Below, piece by piece: positions 1-6,346 of a stretch of 12,810 nt of DNA; position 1 is the first letter of the stretch; each line of letters opens with the position of its first letter. The notes beneath the pieces are model-generated. The model saw nothing but the letters and a program-made list of their open reading frames with translations, searched no databases and was not told the origin of the DNA. Origin of the DNA: Chlamydiia bacterium. GTDB lineage: Bacteria > Chlamydiota > Chlamydiia > Chlamydiales > SM23-39. The translations under genes and the position numbers were made by a program. The stretch lies in NCBI GenBank assembly GCA_016194825.1, contig JACQAR010000021.1, positions 1 through 12,810 on the forward strand. Reading direction: 5' to 3'.

Positions 1-177
1 CATTCGCGGAAAATAAAGACATAAAGTGCACAGCGTATTTTGCCGAGCACCAAAGCCTGGAGCGAGAGGCCAACTTGTATCATGTTGGCTCGAGTGAAGG
101 CGAAGGCGCGCAGGTAAAAAGACGCCTGCAATTTATGAATTTATTTTTTGCGAATTGTATCGTTAAGTCGCTGATTT
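1..177. other. Left edge, no confident gene; hairpin-rich
   Basis: I see no gene I can support here. A plus-strand frame is open from position 3 to a stop near 224, but it runs into holC on the opposite strand and resembles no family I know. A minus-strand frame starting at an ATG inside the hairpin loop region stays open to the left edge for about 27 codons. The stretch holds an inverted repeat, GCCAAC at 69-74 with GTTGGC at 84-89, and a weaker one, GCAGG at 110-114 with CCTGC at 125-129. The second is followed on the plus strand by an A/T-rich run. It may be part of a dispersed repeat continuing beyond the window. Confidence 0.4.
69..89. repeat. Short inverted repeat (hairpin)
   Basis: GCCAAC at 69-74 pairs perfectly with GTTGGC at 84-89 around a 9-base loop. 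There is no T-run on the minus strand beyond it, so it is not a good terminator for holC, whose stop lies about 90 bases upstream in the direction of transcription. Confidence 0.4.
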
Positions 178-597
178 TTAGGGTCTTGCTTCTATTGCAT
201 ACCGCTTTAACTTGTAGGCATTGAAGCGGTTGGTCGAGAGAGTTTGTTTGCTGGAGGTGGTGAGATCCTCAAAGTCATACAGAATTTTTAACCCATCGAG
301 AAGCAGGGGGGTGGCGCAAAGATTGAAGCCGATTTTCGCCTCGTTGAGGGATTGTTTAGTGGTGGTGAGGACGAGATAGTCAGAGCAGGGCATATCAATA
401 GCGACATGGGGCAAAAAGCTGCTGGGGGGCGTTTTCCAGAGCAGCTCATCGAGGTATTGCAGCGCCTTGCCATCATCGACGAAAAACACCATTTTTTCTT
501 TCCGCTCAAAGTGCAAAGTGGCCGTTTCGATGATTTTGCTGATTTTTGCGCTATTGTCCCGAACCTGGAAAAGGATGACTCGTTGCTCAGAGATCAT
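178..597 (-). CDS. holC: DNA polymerase III chi subunit (HolC-like)
   Basis: This is a 139-residue protein of usual HolC length. In E. coli, chi binds psi in the clamp loader and contacts SSB, linking the replisome to SSB-coated DNA. The identification rests on a block at residues 49-64 (LDELLWKTPPSSFLPH), which matches the chi signature of an acidic Leu-Asp, LW, and a SF-x-PH end. A C-terminal FNAYKLKRY-type segment (residues 125-133) corresponds to RYKAYR in E. coli chi. A GTG at 606 would allow three more residues, but the AGAGG Shine-Dalgarno abuts it. The ATG at 597 sits about 9 bases from the AGAGG and is preferred. The start overlaps the end of the upstream DUF502 gene (stop at 587), so it is the last gene of the rnr operon. 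I see no psi subunit nearby. Chi is divergent in sequence, so confidence is good but not complete. Confidence 0.82.
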   Translation of the reverse strand: MISEQRVILFQVRDNSAKISKIIETATLHFERKEKMVFFVDDGKALQYLDELLWKTPPSSFLPHVAIDMPCSDYLVLTTTKQSLNEAKIGFNLCATPLLLDGLKILYDFEDLTTSSKQTLSTNRFNAYKLKRYAIEARP

Positions 598-1231
598 CGA
601 TATCACCCTCTTTGGCTACCTCTGTCTCGGGATGGATCATGCCGCAAGAGACCAAGTATTTGAACGCATCTTCGTTGCTCATATCGAGCCGATAGACATC
701 TTTTGCAGGAGCGAGGAGCAAAAATCCAGAGAGGGGGTGGGGTGCAGTAGGGATAAAGACCGAGACCAGCTTTTCAGGAATGACTCTTTGGCACTCTTGC
801 GGCACGTCTCCCGCCTGAAATCCGAGCGAGTAGGTCGGTTTTTGGGCAAAGGGCATCATGACAGGATATTGAAAAGCCTTTTTCCCATCTGTGGAAAAAA
901 GAGCGGCAAAGACGTCGCGGCTTACCTTGTAGACGCTGCGGATGAAGGGGATCCGGGTTAAGATGGTCTGTGTCAAAGAAAGGACATGTCGGACAAAAAA
1001 CCATCTGGCAATGATGCCGAGGACAAAGATGACCATGCAGAGTAAAACCAGCGAAAGGAGGCGAGAGATAAAGACCACCACTGCCATTGGCAAAGAGGTG
1101 TGTTGGATGAAGTACGGCTCGATCAACTTAAGGAATGGCGCTGTAAAAAAATTGAACAGGAAATTCATCACAATCAGCGTCAGTACCAAAGGAAGTAAAA
1201 TAACGAAGCCGGTGATGAGATACTTCTTCAC
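587..1231 (-). CDS. DUF502 family membrane protein (second of a tandem pair)
   Basis: This is a 214-residue protein of the DUF502 family (related to plant LIKE-COV membrane proteins; bacterial function unknown). Its N-terminus has a first TM segment at about residues 5-28 (KKYLITGFVILLPL then LTLIV...FLFNFF). A second hydrophobic segment lies at about 45-75 (VVVFISRLLSLVLLCMVIFVLGI). The C-terminal soluble half carries the family hallmark, FIPTAPHPLSGFLLLAP, then a DAFKYLVSCG segment. An ATG at 1261 would give a 10-residue extension lying inside the preceding gene. I prefer the GTG at 1231: it forms a GTGA overlap with the upstream stop, has GGAG 8 bases ahead, and gives a V/M-KKYLITG start matching the paralogue's MKKTFLAG. 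It lies between its paralogue and holC and is probably translationally coupled to both. Likely in the inner membrane. Confidence 0.85.
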   Translation of the reverse strand: MKKYLITGFVILLPLVLTLIVMNFLFNFFTAPFLKLIEPYFIQHTSLPMAVVVFISRLLSLVLLCMVIFVLGIIARWFFVRHVLSLTQTILTRIPFIRSVYKVSRDVFAALFSTDGKKAFQYPVMMPFAQKPTYSLGFQAGDVPQECQRVIPEKLVSVFIPTAPHPLSGFLLLAPAKDVYRLDMSNEDAFKYLVSCGMIHPETEVAKEGDIDDL

Positions 1232-1839
1232 TGCACTTTCTCCGGTTGGATCACGCCACAAGAGACGATGTATTTCACTGCATCTTCACTTTTCATCTTT
1301 AGAAAAATCAGCTCTGAGCGAGGATGCATCACCAAGTAGCCGGTGGTGGGATTCGGTGTTGTGGGGATAAACACGGTGACCATCTCTTGTTGGATCTTTT
1401 CTGAGGCCGTTTGAGGGGCTGAGCTCGCAATGAGACCCAAGCAATACGACTGAGGGTAAGGAAAACGCAATAGGACTACTTGTTGGAAGGAATGACTTTT
1501 CCCGGTGAATAAAGAGCGGACAATCCCTTTGCTTGTGTTGTAGATTTTGTTGACGAGAGGGATTTTTTTCAAAAGCCGATCGCCCAGTTTGATCAAGCTA
1601 TTGAAAAAGACCCGCCTTGCTACAAATCCCAAGAATAAAGTCAGGAAAAACAAAGCGATCAAGATGATGATCTGACAGATCACTTGAGTCGCTACTTTGC
1701 GAGTCAGCCATGGACCCCACAAATCCGCAAGCAGATGCAAAAATGGTTGTGTCAAAAAATTGACCATAAAGCGAACGACTAAGAACGTTACAGCCAGTGG
1801 GAGAAGCGTGACTAATCCCGCTAAAAACGTCTTTTTCAT
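1228..1839 (-). CDS. DUF502 family membrane protein (first of a tandem pair)
   Basis: This is a 203-residue DUF502 protein, paralogous to the next gene. TM segments lie at about residues 4-32 (FLAGLVTLLPLAVTFLVVRF) and 50-75 (ATQVICQIIILIALFFLTLFLGF). The signature FIPTTPNPTTGYLVMHP sits near residue 155, followed by SEDAVKYIVSCGVIQPE at the end. The ATG at 1839 overlaps the rnr stop as ATGA and has AGGAG about 7 bases upstream within the end of rnr, so it is clearly coupled to rnr. The two paralogues keep the same architecture and both end in a SCG(V/M)I-x-PE tail. This points to an old tandem duplication, perhaps giving a heteromeric membrane complex (inference). No enzymatic motif is visible. 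Confidence 0.87.
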   Translation of the reverse strand: MKKTFLAGLVTLLPLAVTFLVVRFMVNFLTQPFLHLLADLWGPWLTRKVATQVICQIIILIALFFLTLFLGFVARRVFFNSLIKLGDRLLKKIPLVNKIYNTSKGIVRSLFTGKSHSFQQVVLLRFPYPQSYCLGLIASSAPQTASEKIQQEMVTVFIPTTPNPTTGYLVMHPRSELIFLKMKSEDAVKYIVSCGVIQPEKVQ

Positions 1840-2789
1840 CGCTTCGCTCCTTTTTTCGCATAGGTGCTAGGCGGAGGAACCAGGACCCACTTTGCCTGCT
1901 GCATGACGAAAGTGATCTGCTCTAATTTTACGTGGATCTGCTGTCCTGTGGCATAAATTTTCCCCGTCCGCGTTCCTCGGAAGAGCATTTTAGGACCATT
2001 GTATTCATAGTAGTCCCGTCCGATTTCTGATACATGGATCGAGCCCTCTAAGTCAAATTCGCTCACTTCAAAAAAGAACGCAAACGGCTTGACCCGCGTA
2101 ATGAGAGCCGTGTAGATCCGGTCGGGATCTTCTTGGAAATAGGTCTCCGCTAAGCGGAGTTTTTTGAGCAAAACGACCGACTTTTCGGCTCGGAAGGAGA
2201 TTCTTTCTCTCTCCGAGGCAGCAGCGGCGATCTCTTCTAAATTCTCCGTCACGGGCTCTTCTTCGAACAATAGGCGTTGGGTAATCAGATCGGTGTAGCG
2301 GCGAATGGGGCTTGTGAAGTGGCAGTAGTGCTCCAGTGCTAACCCATAGTGTCCAATATTTTCTGAAGAATAGGCCGCCAAGCGCATACTCCGGATGAAG
2401 CTCACCGAAAGCTGCGGCTGGAGAGGGGAGTCCTTCGCCTCTTGGAAGAGCTTCTGGATGTCTCTATGCGTGGGCTGAGGGGGCAAATGGAAGCCCAACG
2501 ATCTGGCAAACGCATAGAAATCTTGGAACGATTCATTGGAGGGCTGTTCATGGATCCGGAAGATGAGCTCTTTGCCTAAGCGGCTCAAGTGGATGGCGAC
2601 CAATTCATTGGCCTTCAGCATGAACTCTTCGATCATCTGGTGCGTAATGTCATATTCGACCCGCTCCATCTTTTGTGGACGACCCTCTTTATCGACGATC
2701 ACCACATGATCAGGCATCGCAAAGTCGATGCTCCCTCGCTCAAAGCGCTTTTGCTTCAACAGATGGCATAAACGGACCATCCTCTCCAA
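1836..2789 (-). CDS. RNase R C-terminal fragment (possible restart)
   Basis: This is the in-frame continuation after the stop. It holds the second half of the RNB domain, with HYCHFTSPIRRYTDLITQR, and the C-terminal S1 RNA-binding domain, ending in a basic KKGAKR tail. Separate translation would need the TTG at 2789 or the ATG at 2780. The GGAGAGG sequence abuts the ATG with no proper spacing, so restart looks inefficient. The frame shows no further damage over 950 bases, so the nonsense change is either very recent or not real. Confidence 0.45.
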   Translation of the reverse strand: MERMVRLCHLLKQKRFERGSIDFAMPDHVVIVDKEGRPQKMERVEYDITHQMIEEFMLKANELVAIHLSRLGKELIFRIHEQPSNESFQDFYAFARSLGFHLPPQPTHRDIQKLFQEAKDSPLQPQLSVSFIRSMRLAAYSSENIGHYGLALEHYCHFTSPIRRYTDLITQRLLFEEEPVTENLEEIAAAASERERISFRAEKSVVLLKKLRLAETYFQEDPDRIYTALITRVKPFAFFFEVSEFDLEGSIHVSEIGRDYYEYNGPKMLFRGTRTGKIYATGQQIHVKLEQITFVMQQAKWVLVPPPSTYAKKGAKR

Positions 2790-2858
2790 TAGAGGCAGAT
2801 GCGGGCTTTTCTTCTTGCCTTCTAGGACAGCCAGCGCCTCTTTGTAGGTGAAGCGCTT

Positions 2859-3767
2859 TTAGCTTTTGATGGCGTTTCGAACGACATGGAACGAGACCAA
2901 ATCCCCTTGAGGAGTGAATTCTGCCAGCACAGCCTGCGTCAGGCGTACCACATTGGGCTTTAAGCTGCACAGTTCATTGGAGAGGTTTTCCGGTAGCATC
3001 GGGATGCACTGACCGGGAAAATAGGTAGAGTTACACCGGTTGGCTGCCTCTTTATCAATGACGCTCCCTGCTTTGACGTAGTGCGCCACATCTGCGATAT
3101 GCACCCCCAAAAAAAAGTGGCCCCGTTTATCTGTGGTCAAAGAGATGGCATCATCAAAATCTTTCGCTGTATCGGGGTCGATCGTGACACATTCCCAGTC
3201 GGTGCAGTCGATCCGCTCTTTCAGCTCGCTTGGCTGGACGGTTTTCCCAAATTTCTTGGCAGCGCCATTGACCTCTTTTGTAAAGTGTTGGGGAAGGCCA
3301 AACTCTTCGATGGCCGCTTCAATATCGACAGAAGGATCGGAGATATGCCCAATTTTCCGGACAAATTGCGCCTCGACGAAATTCCCCTCTTTCTCCCAGT
3401 TGCTCACCTTGCAGACGATCCGATCTCCCTCTTCGAGAGAGGCGCCTTTAGCTTTGAGGTGGATCCATTTTTCCTGGCCGAGGATTGGCGAGTAGGCAGT
3501 CCAATGTCCACGCGATTTGGCCAAGATCGTGCCTGCCAGGTGGGTGCGCCCTCTTTTGACAATCGAGACGATCTCACCTTCGGGACCTCTTGGAGAGACC
3601 TTTGGATTGACTGCAACCTCGACCACATCTCCATCGACAGCATCGAGGGTGAGGTGTTTCGGGATAAAGATGTCGGGACCATCGGTGACTTTCACGAAGC
3701 CAAAACCCTTCGGATGGACGCTGATCTGCCCTTCTATGCGCTCTGAGGCCTCTTTCTTCATCTTCAT
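2859..3767 (-). CDS. RNase R N-terminal fragment as translated
   Basis: This is the 302-residue product expected if the TAA is real. It contains the RNA-binding cold-shock domains and the first part of the RNB catalytic domain, including TIDPDTAKDFDDAISL with all four metal-binding aspartates, then VHIADVAHYV. It stops soon after the LPENLSNELCSL segment. The conserved arginine region and the S1 domain are missing, so independent exonuclease activity is not expected. It could still bind RNA. Confidence 0.6.
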   Translation of the reverse strand: MKMKKEASERIEGQISVHPKGFGFVKVTDGPDIFIPKHLTLDAVDGDVVEVAVNPKVSPRGPEGEIVSIVKRGRTHLAGTILAKSRGHWTAYSPILGQEKWIHLKAKGASLEEGDRIVCKVSNWEKEGNFVEAQFVRKIGHISDPSVDIEAAIEEFGLPQHFTKEVNGAAKKFGKTVQPSELKERIDCTDWECVTIDPDTAKDFDDAISLTTDKRGHFFLGVHIADVAHYVKAGSVIDKEAANRCNSTYFPGQCIPMLPENLSNELCSLKPNVVRLTQAVLAEFTPQGDLVSFHVVRNAIKS

Positions 3768-3815
3768 TTTCTGTAGAATGGGCGAAAGAAGGATAAAATG
3801 CTAGTGGCCAGGCTG

Positions 3816-3841
3816 TATACCCAAGTGAATTCAAAAGTTGG
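3816..3841 (+). repeat. Left terminal inverted repeat of the MITE-like element
   Basis: This 26-base arm starts TATACCCAAGTGAATTCAAA and pairs with 4030-4055 with two mismatches (positions 12 and 15). On the minus strand it reads through TATACA, a fair match to a -10 box, about 50 bases ahead of rnr. No good -35 sits at the right distance. Confidence 0.75.
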
Positions 3842-3963
3842 GAGTTTGGCAATGCCGGCGCTTCAGATTTGAAGCAGCAAAGCGGCGGCGAATCCTCACC
3901 CCAAAGATGATGCATCCTTGGGGACCCCGAAAATCGCTGCGGTTTTTGGGGAAGGGCGTTGCA

Positions 3964-3985
3964 ACCCAACTTGAATAAGTTGGGT
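3964..3985. repeat. Perfect hairpin inside the MITE-like element
   Basis: ACCCAACTT at 3964-3972 pairs with AAGTTGGGT at 3977-3985 around a GAAT loop. The stem core CCAACTT echoes the CAACTTTTG found in the terminal arms. It would fold in RNA from either strand. Confidence 0.6.
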
Positions 3986-4029
3986 GATGCAGCCGGCTTC
4001 AAAGATGAAGATGCCGGCGCAGCCAAAAA

Positions 4030-4055
4030 CCAACTTTTGAGTTTACTTGGGTATA
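4030..4055 (-). repeat. Right terminal inverted repeat of the MITE-like element
   Basis: Read on the minus strand it begins TATACCCAAGTAAACTCAAA and matches the left arm at 24 of 26 positions. It lies just past the stop codon of the gene at 4070-4855, so the insertion left that gene intact. Confidence 0.75.
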
Positions 4056-4069
4056 TCTGAAACCTTTTA

Positions 4070-4855
4070 CTAAGATAGGTTCTGGGGCCGGGTAATGACG
4101 CGCAAGGACTCTATAAACACGGGATGGGATTGTGCTTCAGAAGCCAATTTGAGGAGGGTACGTACAACAAAACGGCCATTCTCAGATAGTCGCAAGTCTG
4201 CTGCAGCCGTTCCGGTACGGCGCTGTTCTTCAGATGCTGTTCCAGTAGGCAAACTATCGATGATAGCGAGCTGTTCAGTTGGAGATAAAGCGTCGAACTT
4301 TTGCCGTGCCTCTACTATTTCTGGCCAGGGGTCTTTTTTGACCTTTTCTCCTCGGTCCCACACTTCATAGGAATTCAAAAAATGGGGTCTTTGTGAGGGG
4401 GAAATGTCTGTAGCAGAGATGATGATAGATCGGACGCACGCTCCGAGAAGCTCCAGAAATTCGACGGACGTTTCTAGATTTTCTGCAAACAGCTTCTTAT
4501 CACTATCTTCCAGATTTGCTTTATACAAGGCGATGACCTTCTGCATGAACTCGACAGGCTTAGTCGTATGTAAATCCGTATATGCAGCTCTCTTCTCCGA
4601 CACGGATTTCCCTCTCAGCGATGGAACCGACGGTTCTGGAACATAGGTATAGTCTGGCCGAGTTGTGTTCTGCGGATAACTTTTCGGGCGGCAGCCAGAT
4701 AGGCAGTAGACGAAGAAGGCAACAAGCGCCACGAAGATCCCCGCTGCAATAGCGCAGATTCTTTTGACGCTCGCAACGAACCATTCGCTATAAAGGATCA
4801 GGCAAGGTTTTTGTGGGGTGGGTTGAGGGCCGATTGGTGCTAAAGAAGCGCTCAT
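4070..4855 (-). CDS. Unrecognised protein with one transmembrane segment
   Basis: I do not recognise this 261-residue protein. The preferred start is the ATG at 4855 (MSASLAPIGP), with GGGAG 6 bases upstream. An upstream start at 4876 would add seven residues before this site. The N-terminus is Pro-rich and uncharged (about residues 1-18), followed by one strong TM segment at about 32-55 (VKRICAIAAGIFVALVAFFV, ending YCLSGCRPK). The remainder is a soluble, mostly helical domain rich in Lys, Glu and Ser, with no cysteine pair or catalytic motif I can name. By the positive-inside rule the orientation is ambiguous, with Lys/Arg on both sides. It is the last gene of the MreD-IMPase-folD-HAD operon, 40 bases after the HAD stop. 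A C-rich LSGC follows the TM, but the hydrophobic stretch starts too far in for a classical lipoprotein signal. It may be lineage-restricted. Confidence 0.7.
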   Translation of the reverse strand: MSASLAPIGPQPTPQKPCLILYSEWFVASVKRICAIAAGIFVALVAFFVYCLSGCRPKSYPQNTTRPDYTYVPEPSVPSLRGKSVSEKRAAYTDLHTTKPVEFMQKVIALYKANLEDSDKKLFAENLETSVEFLELLGACVRSIIISATDISPSQRPHFLNSYEVWDRGEKVKKDPWPEIVEARQKFDALSPTEQLAIIDSLPTGTASEEQRRTGTAAADLRLSENGRFVVRTLLKLASEAQSHPVFIESLRVITRPQNLS

Positions 4856-4895
4856 GATGTTCTCCCAAATGAGCACACGATACTAGCAATCTCTT

Positions 4896-5501
4896 TTAAA
4901 TCGGGCAACCCCGATCGTAAAGATGCTTTTTCAAGCTACTTACGTCTGTAAATACCTCGCTATCGATCCCTGCTTTTCTGGCGCCAGTGATGAATTCCGG
5001 GATATCATCGGTATAGAAGCATTCATTGGGAGCGCAGTGGATCTGTTGGAGCGTTTTGTGGAAGATGAGAGGCTGAGGTTTATGTGCCTTGACTTCGTAA
5101 GAGAGCACCTTTGCATCGAATTTGTGCAAGATGTCGTAGTGCGAATAAAGGTAGTTGTAATGGATATCGGTGGTGTTGGACAAGAGCACGAGTCGCATGC
5201 CCCGTTTTTTGAGCGTTTCGATGACAGGCCACAGAGACAAATTGGGCGTAAAGATATCGGAAGCAGCCGCCATCCATTCATGCAGCGTGAAAGGTTTGGA
5301 TGCATGGGTGGACAAGATCCGGTGGATATCACCGCTATTGATTTGGCCTGTTTCGTAGGCGATTTGTACTTGGTGTTGGAAGAAGATTTTTTTGAGATCA
5401 TCAGGATTGATGCCGCAGCATGTTCCGATTTGTTGGATCATTTTGCCGTGGTCAAAAAAGAACAAGACATTTCCCAGATCAAAAATGACGGTTTTTAACA
5501 T
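4896..5501 (-). CDS. HAD-superfamily phosphatase, YihX-like
   Basis: This 201-residue haloacid-dehalogenase-type hydrolase resembles E. coli YihX (alpha-D-glucose-1-phosphate phosphatase). Motif I is IFDLGNVL with the nucleophile D8, motif II is LLSNT (S108), motif III is the Lys of AHKPQP (K141), and motif IV is YTDDIPEF (D165, D166). A helical cap lies between motif I and about residue 85. The position two after the nucleophile, usually Asp, is Gly (G10), as in YihX-type proteins. The overall match to YihX (GQINSGD, IHRIL, RLVLLSNT) is good, but the substrate cannot be read from sequence. The ATG at 5501 overlaps the folD stop by 7 bases, with AGAGG close upstream. Cytoplasmic. Confidence 0.83.
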   Translation of the reverse strand: MLKTVIFDLGNVLFFFDHGKMIQQIGTCCGINPDDLKKIFFQHQVQIAYETGQINSGDIHRILSTHASKPFTLHEWMAAASDIFTPNLSLWPVIETLKKRGMRLVLLSNTTDIHYNYLYSHYDILHKFDAKVLSYEVKAHKPQPLIFHKTLQQIHCAPNECFYTDDIPEFITGARKAGIDSEVFTDVSSLKKHLYDRGCPI

Positions 5502-6346
5502 AAGCCTCTTTGCATATAACCCTTCATGGTATTTTCTAACAGCATCGCAATCGTCATAGGACCGACCCCTCCTGGGACAGGCGTGATATGCGAGGCAATT
5601 TTGGACACCTCATCATAATCGACATCTCCCACCAGCTTTCCATTGGCCAGCCGGTTGATCCCCACATCGACCACGACCGCTTTGGGACGGATCATTTCTT
5701 TGCGGATGAAATGGGCTTGTCCCATAGCAGCGACTAAGATCTCGGCGTCTCGCGTATATTTTGCCAGATTCTCTGTTCCTCTATGGACGACTGTGACTGT
5801 GGCATTGCAATCGCTCCGTTTTTGCATCCACAAAGCGGCCAGAGGCTTTCCCACCAAATGCCCCCGTCCTACGATGACGACATGTTTCCCCGACACTCCG
5901 ATTTGGCTCTTTTGCAGCAAGACATGGATCCCGAGCGGTGTGCAAGGGATAAAGCCCCCCTCTTCACCTAATAGCAGTTTCCCCGCATTCATCGGATGCA
6001 GGCCATCGACATCTTTTTCTGGTACAATGGCCGTAGCCACGACCTGGTTCGAGATATGTTTTGGCAATGGCAGCTGCACCAAGATCCCATCGATCTCCTC
6101 ATTTTTATTGAGAGCCTCGATCTGCCGCACCAGTTCACGTTCCGTCACTGTGTCGGCCAGTTCCAGCAATACTGAGCCGATCCCCACCTCAGCGCACGCC
6201 TTTTTTTTCGCATTCACATAGGCGACAGATGCAGCATGTCCACCTACTAGCACAAACGCAATCGCTGGCTTTCTTTTCCATTCCCGCACCCTTATTTTGA
6301 TATCGGAGCGGATCTCAGCTGCTATTTTACGACCATCTAGAATCAT
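5495..6346 (-). CDS. folD: Bifunctional methylenetetrahydrofolate dehydrogenase / methenyltetrahydrofolate cyclohydrolase
   Basis: FolD oxidises 5,10-methylene-THF with NADP+ to methenyl-THF and hydrolyses that to 10-formyl-THF, feeding purine and formyl-Met synthesis. This 283-residue protein has full family length. The catalytic YVNAK (Y43, K47) is present, as are DGILVQLPLPKH (87-97), PEKDVDGLHPMNAGKL (109-124), PCTPLGI (134-140), the dinucleotide-binding VIVGRGHLVGKP (157-168), DVGINR (227-232), and the C-terminal PVPGGVGPMTIAMLLENT block (256-273). The dinucleotide loop reads GRGH where many homologues have GRS. The ATG at 6346 directly follows the stop of the IMPase gene and has no clear ribosome-binding site, which suggests coupled translation. 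Cytoplasmic housekeeping enzyme. Confidence 0.96.
   Translation of the reverse strand: MILDGRKIAAEIRSDIKIRVREWKRKPAIAFVLVGGHAASVAYVNAKKKACAEVGIGSVLLELADTVTERELVRQIEALNKNEEIDGILVQLPLPKHISNQVVATAIVPEKDVDGLHPMNAGKLLLGEEGGFIPCTPLGIHVLLQKSQIGVSGKHVVIVGRGHLVGKPLAALWMQKRSDCNATVTVVHRGTENLAKYTRDAEILVAAMGQAHFIRKEMIRPKAVVVDVGINRLANGKLVGDVDYDEVSKIASHITPVPGGVGPMTIAMLLENTMKGYMQRGLC

Larger units (their letters stand above)
1836..3767 (-). pseudogene. rnr: Ribonuclease R (VacB), interrupted by an in-frame TAA
   Basis: RNase R is a processive 3'-5' exoribonuclease that degrades structured RNA. The locus is one continuous reading frame of 643 codons plus stop, broken at codon 303 by a single TAA (2859-2861). 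There is no frameshift: reading on gives AIKS-stop-KRFTYKEALAVLEG, the expected RNB-domain sequence. Upstream lie the cold-shock domains (about 11-130, starting KGFGFV) and the metal-binding Asp cluster D197, D203, D205, D206. Downstream lie the arginine-bearing SPIRRY motif (codons 486-491) and the S1 domain (about 545-630). The length is normal for the family. The ATG at 3767 has an in-frame TAG about 36 bases upstream; an ATG two codons later is equally possible, and neither has a strong ribosome-binding site. As read, the truncated product cannot form a complete RNB active site. The options are a real nonsense mutation, an assembly error (AAA to TAA is one base), or readthrough. Confidence 0.85.
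3816..4055. mobile_element. 240-bp palindromic MITE-like element
   Basis: The ends are imperfect inverted repeats. The outer 26 bases, 3816-3841 and 4030-4055, match at 24 positions and begin TATACCCAAGT. Similarity continues inward (TTGGC, GCCGGC, TTC, TTTGAAGC), so each arm spans about 65 bases. Both ends carry TA next to the TACCCAAGT core, as expected for a TA target duplication (IS630/mariner-type; inference). No coding frame is visible. The middle holds three hairpins: 3899-3923 (CCCCAA...TTGGGG plus GAT/ATC), 3925-3951 (CCCCGAAAA with TTTTTGGGG, one G-T pair), and 3964-3985 (9-bp stem, GAAT loop). It sits 48 bp upstream of the rnr start and 14 bp past the stop of the gene at 4070, so it forms most of the rnr 5' region. 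Confidence 0.72.

Noticed and set aside
942..1370. Plus-strand open frame across the DUF502 pair
   Set aside because: It lies wholly over two well-supported minus-strand genes, has no ribosome-binding site, and resembles no family.
2740..2970. Frameshift explanation for the split RNase R
   Set aside because: Direct translation shows both halves in the same frame, separated only by one TAA codon; the overlapping alternative frame gives no RNase R sequence.
3081..3746. 221-codon plus-strand frame opposite rnr
   Set aside because: It is the antisense shadow of the RNase R N-terminal half, whose motifs are unmistakable on the minus strand.
4900..4915. ATCGGG/CCCGAT inverted repeat as a terminator after the HAD gene
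   Set aside because: The 6-bp stem lies in the last codons of the HAD gene and is followed by only a short TTAAAAG. The next gene starts within 40 bases, so termination there is unlikely.
4923..5498. 191-codon plus-strand frame opposite the HAD gene
   Set aside because: It is a shadow of the HAD gene, whose four catalytic motifs are on the minus strand.
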